Source: a virus
Length of the DNA: 24,679 nt
Direction: 5' to 3' (one strand)
IMG/VR virus record: IMGVR_UViG_3300027832_000103
Span: 1-24,679 of that record
The notes beneath the pieces are model-generated. The model had not been told where the DNA came from. It was given only the letters and a program-made list of their open reading frames with translations, and searched no databases. The translations under genes were made by a program, and so were the position numbers. Positions 21,370 to 24,679 of the stretch are shown here, one piece after another (the first letter of the stretch is position 1; each line of letters opens with the position of its first letter).

Positions 21370-21576
21370 TTATGAGTCAGACTTCTTAGTAAGGGTGGCT
21401 ATCGATGTAAGGATTGACAACAAACCCGCGCCCAAAGAGACAGACATAAGCGATGCCCAGTCAATCGAAAACAAGCCAAGCGAGCCAGACCCCAGATAGG
21501 CAACCGCAGCTTGAGCTATTGTTTTTATTCCACGCTCAACCGAGTATGACCAAAATTCTTTATTAAACATCTCCAT
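21370..21576 (-). CDS. Holin, phage r1t-like
   Basis: 68 residues from ATG 21576 (an in-frame upstream ATG would add unlikely residues). The layout EFWSYSVERGIKTIAQAAVAYLG, a short SIDW turn and SVSLGAGLLSILTSIA is the r1t holin pattern: two membrane helices joined by a short turn. It overlaps the preceding two-span gene by 14 bp. It should form the holes that let the endolysin out. Confidence 0.75.
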   Translation of the reverse strand: MEMFNKEFWSYSVERGIKTIAQAAVAYLGSGSLGLFSIDWASLMSVSLGAGLLSILTSIATLTKKSDS

Positions 21577-21862
21577 TAGTCCAATCTTGATTATTTTTAC
21601 CGTCTTGCCATGATGCACTTACAGTGTACGCCGTTGTGATGATTGAAATAAGAGACACGCCACCCGTAATAAGTGTCACGCCGACTCCCCATTGGTCAAC
21701 AAGAAAAGTAAGAGAGCCAAAAATTATCATTGCAAAGCCAAGTCGGTAAGAGCCAAAGATTAGTTTGCGCCGAAACTTCCAACTTGCACCAGTTGCGGAC
21801 TCTGGCTCATCCTTGAGAAAAAACACTCCGTCAAGGACTTTTAGTAGCTTCTTTTGCAACAT
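21563..21862 (-). CDS. Two-span membrane protein of the lysis cassette
   Basis: 99 residues; ATG 21862 has AGGAG at 7 nt. Two hydrophobic segments (about 40-58 and 64-82) lie after a charged, basic N-terminus (WKFRRKLIFGSYRLG). I recognise no exact family; by place it may be an antiholin or second holin. It overlaps the endolysin gene by 22 bp. Confidence 0.6.
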   Translation of the reverse strand: MLQKKLLKVLDGVFFLKDEPESATGASWKFRRKLIFGSYRLGFAMIIFGSLTFLVDQWGVGVTLITGGVSLISIITTAYTVSASWQDGKNNQDWTNGDV

Positions 21863-22365
21863 GGGCAAACTCCTGTAGATTGAATTGGCTTAGCTTGAAT
21901 TGCTGGTGCTCTTTTAGTGTTAGCAAGAATCAGTTTGTAAAGGTCTACTTTTGCGGATGTTACTCCGAACACTCCTTTTAATGTTCTTGAAGCCGTTGCA
22001 TGCAAATGTGAACCCGAAGATTTTCCAGTATTTCCGCAGAGTCCAATCGTCTGTCCCTTACGCAATTTCTGCCCAACCCGATAATTTGGTTTGTTGTCCA
22101 TGTGGCAATAGCCTAGATACCAAATTACGCCATCCTTATCCATAGCGGTTTGAACTACTACCCAACCAAGAACCTCTGAAAACTGGATGAGCTGAATTGT
22201 TCCTTTGGCTATGGCTGGTATGCGTGTGCCGCGAGGTCTTGCCCAGTCTGTTCCTGAGTGTGCTTGCATCTCGTTGTCTTTACGAAACTGAGACATCTCG
22301 CCATAGTGAGCGGTTATGTATTTAGCATCATAAGGCAAACGCCAATCAGCTATTCGTTTAGCCAT
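21841..22365 (-). CDS. M23-family endolysin (zinc endopeptidase)
   Basis: 174 residues. The zinc site is H36 and D40 (HSGTD) and H122 in GSHLH (118-122); H88 (YCHMD) and H120 are the other family histidines. The catalytic region is about 15-155. The C-terminus ends in CPCC, and no separate cell-wall-binding domain is visible. It should cleave peptide cross-links of host peptidoglycan. It overlaps XhlA-like and the two-span gene, so all lysis genes are one transcript. Confidence 0.9.
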   Translation of the reverse strand: MAKRIADWRLPYDAKYITAHYGEMSQFRKDNEMQAHSGTDWARPRGTRIPAIAKGTIQLIQFSEVLGWVVVQTAMDKDGVIWYLGYCHMDNKPNYRVGQKLRKGQTIGLCGNTGKSSGSHLHATASRTLKGVFGVTSAKVDLYKLILANTKRAPAIQAKPIQSTGVCPCCKRSY

Positions 22366-22606
22366 TAAGTAAGCTCACTAACCCGACCGCTACTGCTCCC
22401 AGCGTTGCTCCGTAGACTCCGTAAACGAGTCGAGCAATCAATTCAACCTTTGAGAGTCGGTTCTCCATGTCAGCAACCTTTTCAGGTAAATACTTCAATC
22501 CACGCAACTCGGCAAACATCTCAATTTGATTCTCGTTCACTTCCATCAGCTTTTCATAAACCTGCACATTAGTAATGCGAACCGAGGAGCTTGTTTCGTC
22601 TGACAC
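22358..22606 (-). CDS. XhlA-like coiled-coil membrane protein
   Basis: 82 residues: an N-terminal coiled coil (KLMEVNENQIEMFAELRGL; KVADMENRLSKVELIARLV) and a C-terminal membrane helix (about 60-81) ending LLNG. This resembles XhlA-type lysis accessory proteins. The 8-bp overlap with the endolysin puts it in the lysis unit. Confidence 0.65.
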   Translation of the reverse strand: MSDETSSSVRITNVQVYEKLMEVNENQIEMFAELRGLKYLPEKVADMENRLSKVELIARLVYGVYGATLGAVAVGLVSLLNG

Positions 22607-22609
22607 GAG

Positions 22610-22912
22610 TTAGCCTACTTCTACAACTCTTACAGAACCAGTTCCGCTTGAAACAGCCCAAAGTTCATCAGTCTGATGCAACTGGAAAACAGTAACATTC
22701 GTCTTGGATAGAAGAACTCCGTTGGTTGTTGCAACAGCACTCCCACCTACATAAGTGAGAGTGTCTCCATCAAAATCCCCATCTTGAACATAGACAAACT
22801 TAGCGACAACGCTTGGGTCGTAATATCTATTTGCTTGAGATGTAGGAACTTTTGAATCCGAAATTTTTACTCGTGTTCCTGTGACTGTTACGCCTGTTGA
22901 TACTACTGGCAT
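22610..22912 (-). CDS. Hypothetical virion-region protein
   Basis: 100 residues, beta-rich (TGVTVTGTRVKIS, FVYVQDGDFDGDTLTYVGG, VTVFQLHQTDELWAVSSG) and without charged helices, which resembles small virion proteins. It lies between lysis and tail genes. No family recognised; might be a head or tail accessory. Confidence 0.65.
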   Translation of the reverse strand: MPVVSTGVTVTGTRVKISDSKVPTSQANRYYDPSVVAKFVYVQDGDFDGDTLTYVGGSAVATTNGVLLSKTNVTVFQLHQTDELWAVSSGTGSVRVVEVG

Positions 22913-22914
22913 TT

Positions 22915-23172
22915 TTATGCTCCTGTGATTGCAGCGATTTCAGCATCGCTTAGTCCGAGTGCCGACAACTTTGCAACACCTGAAGCTTTTGCGTCTGCTC
23001 TGTCCTGAGCTTCGGCTTCTTCTAGGGCTTTTCTTTCTAAGTAGTCGGTGCTTTCTTTTTCTGCCTGAGCTATTTCCTCAGCAGAAAATGGAACAAGAGT
23101 TTCACGCTGCCCCTTTGGCTTGCTCAGGTCAATGGTTAGCCTCATGGGTGTTTCTGTTGCTTGGGTTGACAT
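22915..23172 (-). CDS. Hypothetical tail-region protein, helical
   Basis: 85 residues: a charged helix (AEEIAQAEKESTDYLERKALEEAEAQ split here) and an ending LSALGLSDAEIAAITGA, a pattern I often see in short proteins near phage tail-fibre genes. Role unknown; 2 bp from the previous gene. Confidence 0.6.
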   Translation of the reverse strand: MSTQATETPMRLTIDLSKPKGQRETLVPFSAEEIAQAEKESTDYLERKALEEAEAQDRADAKASGVAKLSALGLSDAEIAAITGA

Positions 23173-23189
23173 TATTTTCCTATCTTGTT

Positions 23190-23684
23190 TTAGTAGGTCT
23201 TGTAAAGTGACATTGTTGAACCAGTATAAAAGGGAGCGATGAATTTTATTGAGGTGATGGCGGCTTTTCCGTCTGTGCTGTCATACCTTGCAAGCCCACC
23301 AAATTCTGGGGCGTTATTTGGAATGTTGGTAGGCGTTTGTGAGGAACCCCTTATCGCATCATAGGTCAGAAGTTTCTGCGTGCTGTCAGCATAACGGCTG
23401 AATCTCCATTTCATCAGCGCCCACTCCCCTGTGTTATACCCGCCTGTGTTATAGACATAGATGTTTGTGCCACTATTACCAAGACCACTTATGTCAGTAT
23501 CAGACCCAGTAAGCTTTGCGTGATAATAACTATCCGTGTTATTTATCTTGAATTGAAACTGGCTTCCGTTAGACTGTGCGCTAATGTAGACAAACAAATC
23601 TTTACCGTCTTGGGGGATATTAGAAAACTCTATCTCACTTAGTGTGCCTGTAGCCTCAACAGTTTGTATAAGTTCAAAGGTCAT
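23190..23684 (-). CDS. Tail-surface protein, paralogue 1
   Basis: 164 residues, beta-rich. The start runs EFSNIPQDGKDLFVYISA, then FQFKINNTDSYYHAKLTG, with SYADST-type strands and a SIKF...GSTMSLYKTY end. The same plan (opening strand, F...P.DG, a polar N-rich strand, then an IKF and IYK/LYK end) recurs in the next two genes. Such proteins are usually on tail fibres or baseplates and bind the host surface. Receptor binding is inferred. Confidence 0.6.
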   Translation of the reverse strand: MTFELIQTVEATGTLSEIEFSNIPQDGKDLFVYISAQSNGSQFQFKINNTDSYYHAKLTGSDTDISGLGNSGTNIYVYNTGGYNTGEWALMKWRFSRYADSTQKLLTYDAIRGSSQTPTNIPNNAPEFGGLARYDSTDGKAAITSIKFIAPFYTGSTMSLYKTY

Positions 23685-23691
23685 GATTTTC

Positions 23692-24186
23692 CTAACGAAT
23701 CAGTTTGTAAATGTCAATAGTTGTTCCAGCGGAATAGGATTCAGCGCCGTTCATTAGCCCAAACTTAATACTATTCAAGGAGTTTATCCCTGCTGCGGAT
23801 ACGGCAAACAATTCAGATTTTTGATTGTATTTCATGCTGTGCCCAGTTACGATTTGGTTAACGCTAATGCCTAAAGCTATAACCTCAAGATTCCAAACTA
23901 CATTAGGAATTGACTCAGGGTAGCCCTGCTTATTCAAAACTACTTGACCTGTCCCTGATTCCCAACCGCTTCTAGAGCCTGTACCACTACCGCCAAACAT
24001 ATAGGTCATGTAATGGGTAGTAGATGTAGAGTTGTTCAATCGAATCCAAGGGTCTGAACTACCACTTGAGATTGGTCTTATGCTTATAGAATAGCTGCCG
24101 TCTGACGGAAACCCTGTAATTTCAAATGTCGCTGAGCCTGATGAAAGTGTGGTGCTTGAGACTAACTCAAAAGTTTCTGTTGCCAT
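23692..24186 (-). CDS. Tail-surface protein, paralogue 2
   Basis: 164 residues, the same length as the neighbour. TFEITGFPSDGSYSISIRPISS, then WIRLNNSTSTTHYMTYMFGG and a SIKFGLMN...TTIDIYKLIR end match paralogue 1 at all three places, although the rest differs. That is what I would expect of surface proteins that diverge under host pressure. Short gaps (7 bp and 3 bp) join it to its neighbours. Confidence 0.65.
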   Translation of the reverse strand: MATETFELVSSTTLSSGSATFEITGFPSDGSYSISIRPISSGSSDPWIRLNNSTSTTHYMTYMFGGSGTGSRSGWESGTGQVVLNKQGYPESIPNVVWNLEVIALGISVNQIVTGHSMKYNQKSELFAVSAAGINSLNSIKFGLMNGAESYSAGTTIDIYKLIR

Positions 24187-24189
24187 TAT

Positions 24190-24679
24190 TTACGCCCTTA
24201 CGCCATAGATTGCAAAAGTGGTATTACCTGTGCTGGGGTAACTGCCTTGAATACTAAAGTCAATTTGAGTAATTGCTGCTGTGCTGCGCCAGTTACCTAA
24301 GCCATAGAAAATTCTTCTGTAGCTTGCTGAAATTTGAGCGAAATACCCTTTTATGGACTTAATCTTGGTTGTTGAATTGAAGTCCATAAGGTCTAAAATC
24401 ATAACTGAGCTTGTATAGGTATCCCTGCCCATAGCTTCGGGGAACTCAATTCCAGAAGTACCAAGGTATTGCTGTGATAGCGGGTAATCATTACTTGAGC
24501 TACTTGTGTAAAGCCCTGTTCGGTTATAGTTGCTACCGCTATCGCCGTTGAACTTGACTAGCAAGACTTCTCTGCGTGTTGATTCTAGTGTTGCTCGAAT
24601 GTGTAGGTGCTTGTAATCCGAGTAAGCGCCAAGCCCTGTTATCGACCAGCTTGAAGCTGTCCCAGGACTAAAGGTTGCT
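24190..24679 (-). CDS. Tail-surface protein, paralogue 3 (truncated by the window)
   Basis: The frame runs off the right edge; about 162 residues are visible. They include YSDYKHLHIRATLES, then LLVKFNGDSGSNYNRTGLYT, and an ending TTFAIYGVRA. YKHLxIR followed by FNGDxGxNY is a common signature of tail proteins in phages, and it places all three genes in this group. A TTG at 24564 is in frame but is not the start, since the frame continues upstream. Confidence 0.7.
   Translation of the reverse strand, partial: ATFSPGTASSWSITGLGAYSDYKHLHIRATLESTRREVLLVKFNGDSGSNYNRTGLYTSSSSNDYPLSQQYLGTSGIEFPEAMGRDTYTSSVMILDLMDFNSTTKIKSIKGYFAQISASYRRIFYGLGNWRSTAAITQIDFSIQGSYPSTGNTTFAIYGVRA

Overview
The window is part of a double-stranded DNA tailed-phage genome, cut at both ends inside genes. 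It carries a portal, a MuF-type head protein, both terminase subunits, a DnaB-type helicase with a probable loader and initiator, a YqaJ/RecT/SSB recombination set, an M23 endolysin with holin-like proteins, and tail-surface proteins. A WhiB-like protein (14669-14938) points to an actinobacterial host. The moderately AT-rich sequence would suit low-GC aquatic Actinobacteria, but that is inference. I see no integrase, no clear CI-like repressor and no tRNA.

Layout. (1) 1-4451, minus strand: head genes read portal, MuF protein, then an ADP-ribosyltransferase-like protein. The last two share a short HDQxTH motif. (2) 4645-5186, minus: two small genes. (3) 5275-7711, plus: a run of small accessory genes, several with zinc-ribbon cysteines, driven by near-consensus promoters. 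(4) 7726-14172, minus: dpdA-like, ParB-like, queF-like, queC, XapX-like, a tiny zinc-ribbon ORF, queD, queE, folE, terS, terL. This is a nearly complete route from GTP to a 7-deazaguanine base plus an enzyme able to insert it into DNA, directly followed by the packaging genes. (5) 14283-14672, plus: one unknown gene. (6) 14669-17991, minus: WhiB-like, DnaB, loader, initiator and a peptidoglycan-binding protein. The initiator gene holds 15-bp iterons next to an AT-rich stretch, like an intragenic origin. (7) About 18081-18158, plus: a probable small RNA with its own promoter and terminator. (8) 18243-21261, plus: recombination genes and two small genes, ending at a strong terminator. (9) 21370-24679, minus: lysis cassette, then small tail-region proteins and three related tail-surface proteins, the last one cut by the window edge.

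How it fits together. The FolE, QueD, QueE and QueC homologues should make preQ0. The QueF-like enzyme would alter the nitrile, and the DpdA-like transglycosylase would exchange guanine in phage DNA for the product, probably protecting it from restriction before packaging. The initiator, loader and DnaB would start replication, and exonuclease, RecT and SSB would recombine replicating DNA.

The most noteworthy items are the deazaguanine operon with two embedded unknown small proteins and altered QueF and QueD active sites, the paired ART-like head proteins, the small RNA whose loop is complementary to ribosome-binding sites of replication genes, and the intragenic origin candidate. All assignments come from reading motifs by eye; no database search was run.
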